The notes beneath the pieces are model-generated. The model saw only the letters and a program-made list of their open reading frames with translations, searched no databases and had not been told where the DNA came from. Shown piece by piece: positions 27,538-37,971 of a stretch of 64,000 nt of DNA. Numbering within the stretch: the first letter of the stretch is position 1; each line of letters begins with the position of its first letter. A program made the translations under genes and the position numbers. Where the stretch lies: assembly GCA_013824685.1 (NCBI GenBank), contig PNOG01000012.1, positions 1 through 64,000 of the forward strand. Direction: 5' to 3'. Source of the DNA: Coprothermobacter sp. (GTDB lineage Bacteria > Caldisericota > Caldisericia > Cryosericales > Cryosericaceae).

Positions 27538-28647
27538 CTACGATTCCTTTGCCCCGCGCAGAGAGCGTCTTGCCCGCTCGCGTTCCTTGAGGTGTCTCCA
27601 GGCGTATAGGACGATAGACAGGGCGATGATGCCGTATGACACAAAGACCCTGAAATACTCGCCTATCATCGCTGACCCCATCAGTTGCTTGCCTGCCATG
27701 GGAGCAACCACGAACATCAGGTGAAACAGGACGACCCCGACGAACACGTTGGGGATGGAAGCGCGGGCCACACTGGCTCCACCTATCAGCAGCGCCGCAA
27801 CGGCGAAGGTGGCCGTCTGATCGTGGCTATTGTAGGTGTTCAGCGTGCCGATGTTCTGGAGGAAGATGATCTGGCCGTAGCAGGCGAGGATGGTCGAGAG
27901 GATGATCGCGATGATGCGTGTTCTCTCGACCTTGATGCCTGAATCCTCGGCGACAGCCATGTCCTGGCCTACGGCACGCATATCGTGTCCCAGCTTGGTC
28001 TTGCCAAACCACCAGATGAACAGACACAGCAGGCCGATGAGGATGAAGGTGGCCACCGGAACCGAGATATCCCCAATCTTAAGCGGAATGAGCTTGTCGA
28101 GACTCTGGCGCATTCCCTTGAGATCGATGGCGTTGCGGATTCCGTATCCGCGCGAGAGAACAAGGGCGGAATTCTTGATCGGGATGATCTTGCCCATAAT
28201 GTACAGGACGACCAGCTGATACACGCCGTTGATGAAGAATCCGAGGATCAGGGACGTGACCATCTCTCGGCCCTTGGCGCGGTTGAGCACGATGCCGGCA
28301 AGCCAGCCCATGAGTGCCGCCAGAGGAGTGGCGATTGCCATGGCCAGGAACAGGCCGCTGACGCCGGAAATGCCCCAGTTTGTGACGAGAATGATCCCGA
28401 TCTGGCCGGACATGGCTCCAAGCACGATACCGAAGTTGAGCCCCATGCCTGCCATGATCGGGAGAAGCAGTGAGAGGACGAGGAAAGAGTTTCGTCCCAG
28501 TCGTGTCACCATCTCCTGGACCAGGTAGCCGGTCGAGAATCCGGATAGCGGAGTCGCGAACGCAATCAGGACGATGAACATGATGGGAACGACGTTGCCG
28601 ATGAAGACACGCGATATGGCATCGTTGAATCCGGTTTTCTTTGTCAT
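27538..28647 (-). CDS. ABC transporter permease 2 (branched-chain/ribose-type, BPD_transp_2)
   Basis: This 369-residue polytopic membrane protein has about eight to ten hydrophobic segments, starting FIGNVVPIMFIVLIAFATPL. It contains the family-typical GLNFGIVLGAMSGQIGIILVTNWG and GKTKLGHDMRAVGQDMAVAEDSGIKVERTR, the latter being the cytoplasmic coupling loop. Another landmark is ALLIGGASVARASIPNVFVGVVLFH. It pairs with the adjacent permease to form the membrane channel of an importer related to sugar and nucleoside systems. It begins 4 bases after the stop of permease 1. Confidence 0.9.
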   Translation of the reverse strand: MTKKTGFNDAISRVFIGNVVPIMFIVLIAFATPLSGFSTGYLVQEMVTRLGRNSFLVLSLLLPIMAGMGLNFGIVLGAMSGQIGIILVTNWGISGVSGLFLAMAIATPLAALMGWLAGIVLNRAKGREMVTSLILGFFINGVYQLVVLYIMGKIIPIKNSALVLSRGYGIRNAIDLKGMRQSLDKLIPLKIGDISVPVATFILIGLLCLFIWWFGKTKLGHDMRAVGQDMAVAEDSGIKVERTRIIAIILSTILACYGQIIFLQNIGTLNTYNSHDQTATFAVAALLIGGASVARASIPNVFVGVVLFHLMFVVAPMAGKQLMGSAMIGEYFRVFVSYGIIALSIVLYAWRHLKERERARRSLRGAKES

Positions 28648-28651
28648 GGTA

Positions 28652-29695
28652 TCACCTGGACTTTCTGGTCACTCGGGTGAGTGCGTAGACGATCATTCCG
28701 TTTGAGATGATGATACGCACAACCTCGGACAGATCAGATTGAATGGCACTGTTGATGACGGATGGAGTCATGGTCAGGAGTCCCTGGAAGAGAATGGTGC
28801 CGATGACGACATTCGTGATGTTGGCCTTGTTGACGCTGGCACCCCCAATGAGAATCGCGGCGACAGCGGGAAGTGCCATGAAGAACGGCCCGTTGTAGAG
28901 CTGGATGAACCCAAAGCTCTGCTGAAAGACCAGAATGCCAATGGCACCGTAGACGGTCGACATGATGACCGCGATGGTCCTCATCTTGTCGACGTTGATG
29001 CCTGCGGCACGTGCATAGTCCGGGTTTGAACCGACAGCGGTCATCGCCGTGCCGGTCTTCGTGTGAAAGAACGCCCACATGATCCAGGCCATGAAGACGA
29101 AGAACAGGATCATGCCGGTCGGGAACATGAAGTTAGGGCCTATCCTGATGGTCAGGAAGTTGTCCAGGATGTGGATCCAGAAACCCTCGAGAGAGATCGT
29201 CGTGCGCAGTCCACTGCCACCGTAGCCCCAGATCATCTTTGGACTCCGGTAGGGGAGCAGCATCCACATCATGCACATGAACGAGACTGACGAGAAGCCT
29301 ACGTAAGTTGCAATCATCATTTCATTGCCCTTGACCCGATTGAGGAGCTTGCCATAGCTCCAACCGAAGAGCAGGGCGAACGGAGCTGCAAAGCCGATGG
29401 CGCCGGCAAATCCGGCAAGGCCGGTGAGACCGAGCTCGATGCTGATTGTCGCTCCCAGCAACCCGGCGATGATGCCGAGAGGAAGGCCAAAATTGAGTCC
29501 ACAACCAGTCTGAACCATGGGAACCATCCCGAGGACCAGGATGCCGTTCATGCCAAAACGTACGATGGTGTTGGTCATCGACTGATCGACCCGGACACCC
29601 ACAGACGGCGCCACAATGAACAATGACAGGAGCAGCATGGCGATGATGATGCGGGGCCAGCCAGCTTTGTCGACGAATGCCCGGATCCTATTCAT
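28652..29695 (-). CDS. ABC transporter permease 1 (branched-chain/ribose-type, BPD_transp_2)
   Basis: This 347-residue membrane protein starts with a hydrophobic segment (IIIAMLLLSLFIVAPSVGV) and carries CGLNFGLPLGIIAGLLGATISIELG, the cytoplasmic coupling loop TKTGTAMTAVGSNPDYARAAGINVDKMR and AAILIGGASVNKANITNVVIGTILF. It is a clear paralogue of the downstream permease, so the channel is a heterodimer. The ATG lies inside the end of the ATPase gene (8-base overlap), consistent with translational coupling. Confidence 0.9.
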   Translation of the reverse strand: MNRIRAFVDKAGWPRIIIAMLLLSLFIVAPSVGVRVDQSMTNTIVRFGMNGILVLGMVPMVQTGCGLNFGLPLGIIAGLLGATISIELGLTGLAGFAGAIGFAAPFALLFGWSYGKLLNRVKGNEMMIATYVGFSSVSFMCMMWMLLPYRSPKMIWGYGGSGLRTTISLEGFWIHILDNFLTIRIGPNFMFPTGMILFFVFMAWIMWAFFHTKTGTAMTAVGSNPDYARAAGINVDKMRTIAVIMSTVYGAIGILVFQQSFGFIQLYNGPFFMALPAVAAILIGGASVNKANITNVVIGTILFQGLLTMTPSVINSAIQSDLSEVVRIIISNGMIVYALTRVTRKSR

Positions 29696-31304
29696 GGCTC
29701 TCCACCGTGTTTTCTTCGTTCTTGAGTTTTCCGATCATCAGGAGACCAAATTCCTTGGCCGTTGCGGATGGTGGCAGGATACCGGCGATGCGGCCTTCAT
29801 CGACGATGGCGATGCGGTCGCAGATGGACCGCAGCTCCTCCAGCTCGGACGAGACCATGATAATGGTTGTGCCGTTCTTTCGGTTGTAGGTGCGAAGCGA
29901 TTCCAGCACGAGCGACTTGGCACCGACGTCGATGCCGCGTGTCGGCTCCGAAACGAACAGGACGTCGGGCTGCACTGCAAAGGCCTTGGCGAGGCAGATC
30001 TTCTGCTGGTTGCCGCCTGACAGCTCCTCGGCTCGCTGGTCCGTTCCCGTGCATTTGATGTCCAGGGCCTTGATGTACTCCAGGGCAACATTCTGGATGG
30101 CCTTGTCGTCGCGCCATTGGATGAGTCCACCCAGGAGAGGCCGCAGGAACTTGTTCTGTGCCTGCATGGCGGTGAAGGCGATGTTCCAGTCCAGCGCTTC
30201 CTCAAGCAGCAGGCCGACGCCTCGACGGTCCTCGGACACAAACGCCATTCCGGCAGCCAGGGCTGCCGCGGGGTCATTGAGGCGAATTGGCTTGCTGTGC
30301 AGAGTGACGGCCCCTCCCGCGGGGTACAACCCCATGATGCCGTTCGGGATGCCCAGCTTGCCCTGTCCCGCCAGCCCGCCGATGCCGAAGATTTCGCCCT
30401 TGTGGATTTCCAGCGTCACGTCTCTCACGGTCTCGCCCGGCATGTCGACCCACAGGTGGTCCAGGGAGACAATCGTTTCCGTGTCCTTGTCGTAGCCACT
30501 CGTCGAGGCCGACTTCGCTCCAACGCTGCGTCCTACCATGAGTTCGGCGATCTGACCGATGTCGGTGTCGCCGGTGGCCACCTCTTTCACGACTTGTCCG
30601 TCCCGCAGGATAACGATCCTGTCGCATATGTCGAGGATCTCCTGGAGGCGGTGCGTGATAAAGATGATGGCAATTCCAGTAGCGGCCAGTCTGCGGAGTG
30701 AAGTCAGAAGGACCTGTGCCTCGGACTCCGTCAGGACTGCCGTCGGCTCATCGAGCACGAGCAGCTTCATCTCGGGGCGATGGATCTCGCGGGCGAGTTC
30801 AGTGAACTGCTTGTGACCGACGGGCATTTCGGAAACCAGCGTGTCCGGGCTGATATCGACGCCCAGAAGCTCGATGGATTTCTCCGCGATGGCACGCATT
30901 TCCGGGAGGTCCAGCGTCTTCAGGCGCGGGCCAAAAACCTTCGTCACGATGTTGTCCTGCAGAATCTCACCGTTGAGAAGGATATTCTCGGTGGCGGTGA
31001 ACCCCGGGATCAGCGAGAACTCCTGGTGAACCATGCCAATGCCTGCCTTGAGAGCATCGAAGGGGTTCTGAAAGATGACCTCTTTTCCATCGATGCAGAT
31101 CGTGCCGGCATAGCCTCCAGTCTGACCGATGACGCTCATACCGAACAGGATGTTCATGAGGGTCGACTTGCCGGCTCCGTTTTCCCCGACAAGGCCGAGG
31201 ACCTCGCCGCGGTTGACGTCGAGGCAGACGTCGGTCAGAACCCTGTTTCCGAAATACTCCTTGGTAATGCCCTGCATGTGCAGCAACGGCTGTTGTTCGG
31301 TCAC
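29688..31304 (-). CDS. ABC transporter ATP-binding protein with two nucleotide-binding domains (sugar/nucleoside type)
   Basis: This duplicated ATPase has 538 residues from the GTG at 31304; AGAGG lies 8 bases upstream, whereas the GTG at 31313 has no room for a ribosome site. The first domain has an intact Walker A (GLVGENGAGKSTLMNILFG) and LVLDEPTAVL, but a weak signature (MPVGHKQFTEL). The second has a degenerate Walker A (GGLAGQGKLGIPNGIMG) and a good LSGGNQQKI signature. This asymmetry is normal for RbsA/MglA-like and BMP-type importers. It energises the two downstream permeases. Confidence 0.92.
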   Translation of the reverse strand: MTEQQPLLHMQGITKEYFGNRVLTDVCLDVNRGEVLGLVGENGAGKSTLMNILFGMSVIGQTGGYAGTICIDGKEVIFQNPFDALKAGIGMVHQEFSLIPGFTATENILLNGEILQDNIVTKVFGPRLKTLDLPEMRAIAEKSIELLGVDISPDTLVSEMPVGHKQFTELAREIHRPEMKLLVLDEPTAVLTESEAQVLLTSLRRLAATGIAIIFITHRLQEILDICDRIVILRDGQVVKEVATGDTDIGQIAELMVGRSVGAKSASTSGYDKDTETIVSLDHLWVDMPGETVRDVTLEIHKGEIFGIGGLAGQGKLGIPNGIMGLYPAGGAVTLHSKPIRLNDPAAALAAGMAFVSEDRRGVGLLLEEALDWNIAFTAMQAQNKFLRPLLGGLIQWRDDKAIQNVALEYIKALDIKCTGTDQRAEELSGGNQQKICLAKAFAVQPDVLFVSEPTRGIDVGAKSLVLESLRTYNRKNGTTIIMVSSELEELRSICDRIAIVDEGRIAGILPPSATAKEFGLLMIGKLKNEENTVESHE

Positions 31305-31565
31305 CTGTACCACCTCTCAGAAATTGATCGCCGTGAGATGCTGTGCTGGATTGCCGTCAGCCGTTTGCTGGAGACCAGCCCGGATGAGCTTCGCACATCA
31401 GGTATTGGCGGGCAGGGATTGACGATACCTGATGCGCCGTATCCGGGACGGCACGGCGACAGACAAACAAGTGCTCCAGACACGCAGTTTCACTCTTTTC
31501 ATAACTGCGCACTGCCGCAACGAATCATGAGTTTCCTGTTGGCCGTTACTGCTGCGCTCTGAACC
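31305..31565 (-). other. Gap between the binding-protein terminator and the ATPase gene, with a long inverted repeat
   Basis: No gene is supported here. Bases 31393-31405 and 31425-31437 form a 13-bp inverted repeat (GCACATCAGGTAT against ATACCTGATGCGC, one G-T wobble) around a 19-base loop, 89 bases before the ATPase start. It could be an RNA stem in the leader or a two-site operator with centres about three helical turns apart. No function is assigned. Confidence 0.5.
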
Positions 31566-31597
31566 AAAAACAGTGCCGGGGCTGTGTGCCCCGGCAC
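31566..31597 (-). terminator. Terminator behind the DUF3798 lipoprotein gene
   Basis: On the minus strand a 9-bp GC-rich stem (GTGCCGGGG, 7-base loop, CCCCGGCAC) is followed by TGTTTTT. It separates the binding protein from the ATPase and permease genes. Confidence 0.85.
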
Positions 31598-31615
31598 CTG
31601 ACGATCGTTTCGAGC

Positions 31616-32839
31616 CTATGCTCCTGGAGCTTTGAACGTGAGGTACTTCTCCGGAACGACCTGTTTCGTCGTTCCAAGATACCCCTTGCCGAAGACGTAC
31701 GTGTCCTGATACACAAGGACGTGGTTGGACGCTGTTGTCCCGCTGTTCAGGTCCTTGTAGTTGGACCCGTTCCAGGCTACGCCGGGCGTGTACTTGGCAT
31801 AGGACGCGAACAGGTCTGCATTGTTGCCCAATTTGGCTGTGCCCTCGATGCAGCGCTTGGCGTACTCACCGAGACCGGCAGTCGTGGTATAGCCATAGGA
31901 GAAAGCCCACGTGCCGAAGCGACCCGAGCCGCCCTGAGCGATGACAGCGTCTCCGACCTTCTTGAGGATGGCCGGCCAATCGCCCTGCTCAGCCTTGAGG
32001 TCGATGCCGAGTGCTCCCGGATAACCCATAAGCGGCGACGGAAGGTCAGCTTCGACAAACAGGCCACCGTACTTCATGATCTGCTTGAGCATCGGTTCCG
32101 TTTCTCCGTCGTTGGTGCAGAAGAACGCGGTGTCCTTGCCGTACTTCTGTATCCAGGCGGGAGTCCATTCGAGCATGAACTGCTGGGCGCCCGCCATACC
32201 GACATCGCTGGTAGGATCGGGGGCTGTCTCGAAGACGAACTTGAGGCCGAGGTCCTTGCAAGCCTCTTCCATGATGTAGCGCCTGCGGCTCAGCAGTTCG
32301 TAGCTCATGTGGCGTGGGAAGGAGACGTGCACGAACGTCTTGGCGCCCATCTGCTTGGCCGCCCAGATGATGAGGTAGCCGCGTGCGACGTTGTCGGCGC
32401 TGACAGACTGATCGGCTGCTGCTTCGATGACGTTGGGGTCCTCATGCGGTTCGCCGGCAAACAGGAGAATGTCTGATCTCTTCTCGCGTACGCGCTTGAA
32501 CGCTTCAGCGGTACCCGGGACTGCCTGGTTGACGACGATAGCCTTCATAAGTGGGTCGTCGGCAAGGCCGACGATCTGAGCGATCGTTGTTTCCTGTTCA
32601 GACGTGAAGTTGTCTGGATAGGTCAGGGTCGTGATGATGCCGCCATCGGCCGCATCACCGTACTCCTGCACGAGGCGTTCGGCTCCGCGCAGATCGTCTT
32701 CAGACTGGGAAACCGTACCGGTGACGACACCGATGTGAAACTTGGCGCCAGTGTCCGTGGGCGGCGTGGTCTTCTTGCAGCCCGTGAATGCAACTGCGAC
32801 GAACATGAACGACAGCAATACTAATAGCAGCTTCTTCAT
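31616..32839 (-). CDS. DUF3798 solute-binding lipoprotein of the ABC importer
   Basis: This 407-residue exported lipoprotein has a signal MKKLLLVLLSFMFVAVAFTG with the lipobox cysteine in FTGC, a Thr/Pro-rich linker, then a periplasmic-binding fold. Its body matches DUF3798 as I know it: HIGVVTGTVSQSEDDLRGAE, TYPDNFTSEQETT, VNQAVPGTAEAFKRVRE, FAGEPHEDPNVIEAA, FVHVSFPRHMSYELLSRRR and APDPTSDVGMAGAQQF. The DUF is related to BMP/sugar-binding proteins; its ligand is unknown. Own promoter and own terminator let it be expressed in excess over the membrane parts encoded just downstream. Confidence 0.88.
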   Translation of the reverse strand: MKKLLLVLLSFMFVAVAFTGCKKTTPPTDTGAKFHIGVVTGTVSQSEDDLRGAERLVQEYGDAADGGIITTLTYPDNFTSEQETTIAQIVGLADDPLMKAIVVNQAVPGTAEAFKRVREKRSDILLFAGEPHEDPNVIEAAADQSVSADNVARGYLIIWAAKQMGAKTFVHVSFPRHMSYELLSRRRYIMEEACKDLGLKFVFETAPDPTSDVGMAGAQQFMLEWTPAWIQKYGKDTAFFCTNDGETEPMLKQIMKYGGLFVEADLPSPLMGYPGALGIDLKAEQGDWPAILKKVGDAVIAQGGSGRFGTWAFSYGYTTTAGLGEYAKRCIEGTAKLGNNADLFASYAKYTPGVAWNGSNYKDLNSGTTASNHVLVYQDTYVFGKGYLGTTKQVVPEKYLTFKAPGA

Positions 32840-32887
32840 CCTCTCTTCCTCCCGAAAAAGAATTAGCCATTGTTCAGCCTAAGCATA

Positions 32888-32915
32888 TTTGTAGCACAGT
32901 TGCCGCTATTTTCAA
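32888..32915 (-). promoter_or_regulatory. Promoter of the ABC transporter binding-protein gene
   Basis: Minus strand: TTGAAA (32915-32910), 16 bases, TACAAA (32893-32888). A GGGAGGAAGAG ribosome site precedes the ATG at 32839. Confidence 0.55.
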
Positions 32916-32984
32916 GGTGTCTTCACATATTCTGGGAATGACGATCGGCACTTGAGTCGAGGCACATCCGTCCTGAGGCATGCA

Positions 32985-33012
32985 AGGACCCCGGCCTGGT
33001 GGCCGGGGTCCT
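32985..33012 (-). terminator. Terminator of groES-groEL
   Basis: A perfect 12-bp stem AGGACCCCGGCC (loop 4) GGCCGGGGTCCT lies 29 bases past the groEL stop. On the minus strand it is followed only by TTGCATG, a weak T-tract. Confidence 0.7.
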
Positions 33013-33040
33013 GTTGGAAGACAAACAGTGAAGCAGAGTT

Positions 33041-34669
<1,629 letters not shown>

Positions 34670-34960
34670 TTACTTGACGATGGCGAGGATGTCATGCTGA
34701 GACAGCACAACGTACTCTTCGTCGTCGAGTTTGATTTCGTTGCCGCTATACTTGGAATAGAAAACCTTGTCGCCTTGCTTGACCTCAAGGGGAATCCTGG
34801 TGCCGTTGTCCAGCATGACGCCGGAGCCAACGGCCACGATGGTGCCCTGCTGAGGTTTCTCCTTGGCGCTGTCAGGCAGAACGATGCCACTCTTCATGGT
34901 CTCTTCGACCTTTTCCACCTTAATGACGACGTGATCACCGATTGGTACCAGCTTTGCCAT
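34670..34960 (-). CDS. groS: Co-chaperonin GroES (10 kDa)
   Basis: This 96-residue lid protein contains [34 protein letters not shown] (mobile loop included) and the closing [27 protein letters not shown]. The start follows CAGGAGGTACGACAAT. It is first gene of the groESL operon, behind a CIRCE operator and a near-perfect sigma-A-type promoter. Confidence 0.97.
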   Translation of the reverse strand: MAKLVPIGDHVVIKVEKVEETMKSGIVLPDSAKEKPQQGTIVAVGSGVMLDNGTRIPLEVKQGDKVFYSKYSGNEIKLDDEEYVVLSQHDILAIVK

Positions 34961-34996
34961 ATTGTCGTACCTCCTGTACTATAAGATCTGGATGGA

Positions 34997-35023
34997 TTAG
35001 CACTCTCTTTGTATGAGTGCCAA
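34997..35023. promoter_or_regulatory. CIRCE operator (HrcA binding site)
   Basis: TTAGCACTC, nine bases, GAGTGCCAA: the CIRCE inverted repeat with one change from the consensus second half (GAGTGCTAA). It starts 4 bases after the groESL -10 box, over the expected transcription start, so HrcA repression of heat-shock expression is expected. The hrcA gene is not in this window. Confidence 0.93.
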
Positions 35024-35026
35024 GCA

Positions 35027-35054
35027 ATTATAGGAGGGCATGGTGTGCTGTCAA
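35027..35054 (-). promoter_or_regulatory. groESL promoter
   Basis: Minus strand: TTGACA (35054-35049), 16 bases, TATAAT (35032-35027). Both boxes match the consensus exactly, directly upstream of the CIRCE element. Confidence 0.9.
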
Positions 35055-35166
35055 GTATCGGAAGGGTCTGGCGCCGTGCCTCCGAACTTCGGGTTGGAGA
35101 GAGCAAACGGAATACCACATCAGTGTTGTACAAAAGCGGGGTTCCTGCTAAGATGACTACCCGGAC

Positions 35167-35691
35167 ATGACCTACGAAACTTGCATAGAGGTACCATTCC
35201 TGAGCCGATGCCGCCAGTCTACTGAGGGCATTGGCATTCTGCTTGGGAGCTGTCTTCTGGAGACGATTGCACAGGGGAACCGTGACTCACTGGTCGTTGG
35301 ACTCGTGGGACCCCTGGGCGCCGGCAAGACGGTTCTCACATGTGCTCTCTCGGCAGCGCTTGGCGTCGATCGGACAAGCGTCGCCAGCCCCACCTTCGTC
35401 TTGGAGCGGAACTATCTGGGCAAGGAACCGGTGAGGCATTTTGACCTCTATCGCATCGAGGATCCTCGGCAACTGGTCGAAATGGGCTTCGAGGAAGAAC
35501 TGGAAAAGCGCGGTGTGACGGTCATCGAGTGGGCTGAACGGTCGGGAAGACTCCTCGAGATGTACGAGCGTATTGAGGTCCACTTCGAAGTCCTGGGCGA
35601 AGAGGTCAGACGCATTGTTCTGCGCGATTTCTACCAGCCTTCCATCATTGCGAGGTGTTTCGGTGTCGAGACAGGCGCTTCTTCTCATTAA
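35167..35691 (+). CDS. tsaE: tRNA t6A biosynthesis ATPase TsaE
   Basis: This 174-residue P-loop protein is the ATPase of the threonylcarbamoyl-adenosine machinery. It has Walker A GLVGPLGAGKTVLTCALSAALG, then SPTFVLERNYLG, HFDLYRIEDPRQLVEMGFEEEL and VIEWAERSG, in the family order. A possible promoter TTGTAC-17-TAAGAT ends 12 bases before the ATG. The end overlaps tsaB by 29 bases. It leads an operon encoding most of the t6A complex (tsaE, tsaB, tsaD) with rimI in between. Confidence 0.93.
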   Translation: MTYETCIEVPFLSRCRQSTEGIGILLGSCLLETIAQGNRDSLVVGLVGPLGAGKTVLTCALSAALGVDRTSVASPTFVLERNYLGKEPVRHFDLYRIEDPRQLVEMGFEEELEKRGVTVIEWAERSGRLLEMYERIEVHFEVLGEEVRRIVLRDFYQPSIIARCFGVETGASSH

Positions 35692-36364
35692 CACGGCCAC
35701 TGTTTCCGGCATTGTTGGCATTGCGCGGGGAGACGAAGTACTGGCGCAGGCCTCACTGCAGTTGGCGACTGCGTCCAATGCCGTGTTGGCTGCTGTTGAC
35801 CGGGTCCTTGTGAAGGCAGGATGCACGCTCGATGACGTGAGGGGCATCGTGCTGGTCAAGGGTCCTGGAACCTTTACGGGGTCGCGGGTCGGCGCAAGCA
35901 TTGCCAAGGCAATCGCCTATGCCACTCCCTGCTCGCTCGTCTCTGTCACTACGCTGGAAGCGGTAGCCTGGAGCGGCTTCCTGACGAGCACAGCACACGT
36001 GACTGGCGGTCCCGTGTGGGCACTTCTGGATGCTCGGCGTCACGAGTTCTACGTGCAGGAGTTTGCCGTCCGTGATGGAGCAGTCGTGTCTCAAGCGGAT
36101 GCAGTGTGCATGGGACCAGGAGCCTTTGATGCTGTTCGAGAGGTGGGTGGGTTTGCCGCCTGTGCTTTCTCGCAGACGGCAGTTCCGGAGATCCAGCGCC
36201 CGCACGAACGAGAGAACGTGGTGTGGTCATTCGATGTGCATCCGACCTGCACCGGCATCCTTGCGGCTTCGGCGGGCGCACACAGTGAAGACCCATTCAC
36301 CCTTGAGCCGCTGTACCTCCGTAGCACGGAGGAATTGTTCGATCACCCGAAGGCGGCGTTGTGA
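35663..36364 (+). CDS. tsaB: tRNA t6A biosynthesis protein TsaB
   Basis: This 233-residue, inactive ASKHA-fold paralogue of TsaD scaffolds the t6A complex. It shows LLLINTATVSGIVGIARGDEVLAQASL at the start and GIVLVKGPGTFTGSRVGASIAKAIAYATPC, the diagnostic TsaB motif. The GTG at 35663 is chosen because GAGG lies 7 bases upstream and translation then begins directly at the first strand. It overlaps tsaE at one end and rimI (GTGA) at the other. Confidence 0.9.
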   Translation: MSRQALLLINTATVSGIVGIARGDEVLAQASLQLATASNAVLAAVDRVLVKAGCTLDDVRGIVLVKGPGTFTGSRVGASIAKAIAYATPCSLVSVTTLEAVAWSGFLTSTAHVTGGPVWALLDARRHEFYVQEFAVRDGAVVSQADAVCMGPGAFDAVREVGGFAACAFSQTAVPEIQRPHERENVVWSFDVHPTCTGILAASAGAHSEDPFTLEPLYLRSTEELFDHPKAAL

Positions 36365-36837
36365 CGCCCGCACGATCAATCGTGGTCCGGGCGGCGAGTG
36401 TCCGGGATCTCAAGGCTATCTGGGAGATCGAGGAAGCGTCTTATGCGGCGCCGTGGCCCAAAGAGACCTTTTTCGTTGACATTACGTTCAATGCAGATGC
36501 GAAATACTTTGTCGCCATGGTCGACAAACGCATCGTCGGATTCATCGGCGGCTGGTTCAAGGAAGGAAAGCTGCACATCGTCAATGTCGCCACGCACCCT
36601 TCCTCTCGCGGATGCGGTGTGGCCAAGCAGCTTGTTCTGTTTCTGCTTGCCCTGGCACGGGATCTCAAGATGGAGAGCGTATTCCTTGAAGTCCGGAGGT
36701 CCAATGTTGCAGCTGAGAAGCTCTATGAGGGACTGGGTTTTGGAGTGACGGGCCTGCGACCGATGTACTATCCCGACAACATGGAAGATGGTCTGCTCAT
36801 GACAAAGGAGCTGCGCAGTGCGCATACTGGGGATTGA
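36361..36837 (+). CDS. rimI: Ribosomal protein S18-alanine N-acetyltransferase
   Basis: This 158-residue GNAT acetyltransferase contains SVRDLKAIWEIEEASYAAPWPKETFF, typical of RimI, the acetyl-CoA loop VATHPSSRGCGVAKQLV and EVRRSNVAAEKLYEGLGFGVTGLRPMYY. RimI acetylates the N-terminal Ala of bS18. It starts with GTG in a GTGA overlap with the tsaB stop and itself overlaps tsaD by 20 bases. Co-location with t6A genes is common in bacteria. Confidence 0.92.
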   Translation: MTPARSIVVRAASVRDLKAIWEIEEASYAAPWPKETFFVDITFNADAKYFVAMVDKRIVGFIGGWFKEGKLHIVNVATHPSSRGCGVAKQLVLFLLALARDLKMESVFLEVRRSNVAAEKLYEGLGFGVTGLRPMYYPDNMEDGLLMTKELRSAHTGD

Positions 36838-37855
36838 GACGTCCTGCGACGATACGGCTGCAGCTGTTGTAGACGATACCGGGCTGGTCCTGTCGTCGGT
36901 CATCTCGAGTCAGGATTCGTTCCATCGGAAGTATGACGGCATTGTTCCGGAAATTGCCTCTCGCAGACATACGGCGACGATTATCGCGTCCGTCGATGAG
37001 GCTCTTGTTCAGGCAGGCATGCGGATCAGGGACGTGGACGCGATTGCCGTCACCTACGGGCCTGGGTTGATCGGTTCTCTTCTCGTAGGCGTGGAAACGG
37101 CAAAGGGCCTTGCATATGCGAGTGGAAAACCTCTGATCCCGGTGAATCATCTGGAGGGCCACGTGATGGCGTCGTTCCTTCATGATCCGGGAAGTGATCT
37201 GCAGCCGCTGTCGGGCGACGATTTTCCGTTGCTCGCACTGATTGTGTCGGGAGGCCACACGGAGTTGGTCTATGCCGACCGCTGGCTCCAGTATCGAGTT
37301 CTAGGAGCCACGCGCGACGATGCGGCAGGGGAGACGCTGGACAAGTTCGCCAAGTATCTGGGACTCGGGTACCCCGGTGGCCCCGCGATCCAGAAGATTG
37401 GTGCAACCGGGGACCCCTCCTACCATTCCTTTCCGAGAGTGATGTTCAGCCGGGCAGGGTATGAGTTCAGTTTCAGCGGCCTGAAGACTGCCGGTATCAA
37501 CTACGTGAAGTCGCTGACATCAGAGGAACTCGAAGCGCATCTCCCCGACGTCGTGGCAAGTTTTGAGTCTGCAGTTGTCGGTGATCTTGCAGGCAAGTCG
37601 CTGCGGGCGGCCCGTGAGCTCTCTCCGCGTACCCTCACCGTCGTAGGCGGTGTTGCCGCAAACAGGCGGTTGAGGGACAGCTTCGCCAAGGCTGGGGACC
37701 TCCGGGTCTACTTTCCACCCATGAAGTATTGCACCGACAATGGCGCTATGATTGCCTACGCCGGGATACGGCGGGTCATGGTGGGCGAACGGGCCGCCAT
37801 CGATCTTGATGCATGCTCCTCGCTGGGAATAGAGGACAGTTCGCTGAACACCTGA
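36818..37855 (+). CDS. tsaD: tRNA N6-adenosine threonylcarbamoyltransferase TsaD
   Basis: This 345-residue catalytic subunit transfers the threonylcarbamoyl moiety to A37 of ANN-decoding tRNAs. The metal ligands sit in the NHLEGH motif; other markers are GIETSCDDTAAAVVDD, YGPGLIGSLLVGVETAKGLA, SGGHTEL, GETLDKFAKYLGLGYPGGP and CTDNGAMIAYAG with the Asp ligand. The start is GTG within the end of rimI. It is the last gene of the t6A operon; I see no strong terminator before the esterase. Confidence 0.96.
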   Translation: MRILGIETSCDDTAAAVVDDTGLVLSSVISSQDSFHRKYDGIVPEIASRRHTATIIASVDEALVQAGMRIRDVDAIAVTYGPGLIGSLLVGVETAKGLAYASGKPLIPVNHLEGHVMASFLHDPGSDLQPLSGDDFPLLALIVSGGHTELVYADRWLQYRVLGATRDDAAGETLDKFAKYLGLGYPGGPAIQKIGATGDPSYHSFPRVMFSRAGYEFSFSGLKTAGINYVKSLTSEELEAHLPDVVASFESAVVGDLAGKSLRAARELSPRTLTVVGGVAANRRLRDSFAKAGDLRVYFPPMKYCTDNGAMIAYAGIRRVMVGERAAIDLDACSSLGIEDSSLNT

Positions 37856-37971
37856 CGGAAGGCAGCGGCATACCGGGCCGGATGCCACAGCGTCCACGCA
37901 ATTGCGCCAGGGACTAGGTTGCAGACAATGGACTTGGAGTGCACGACATACGTTCGAAACGGAGGCGGAAA

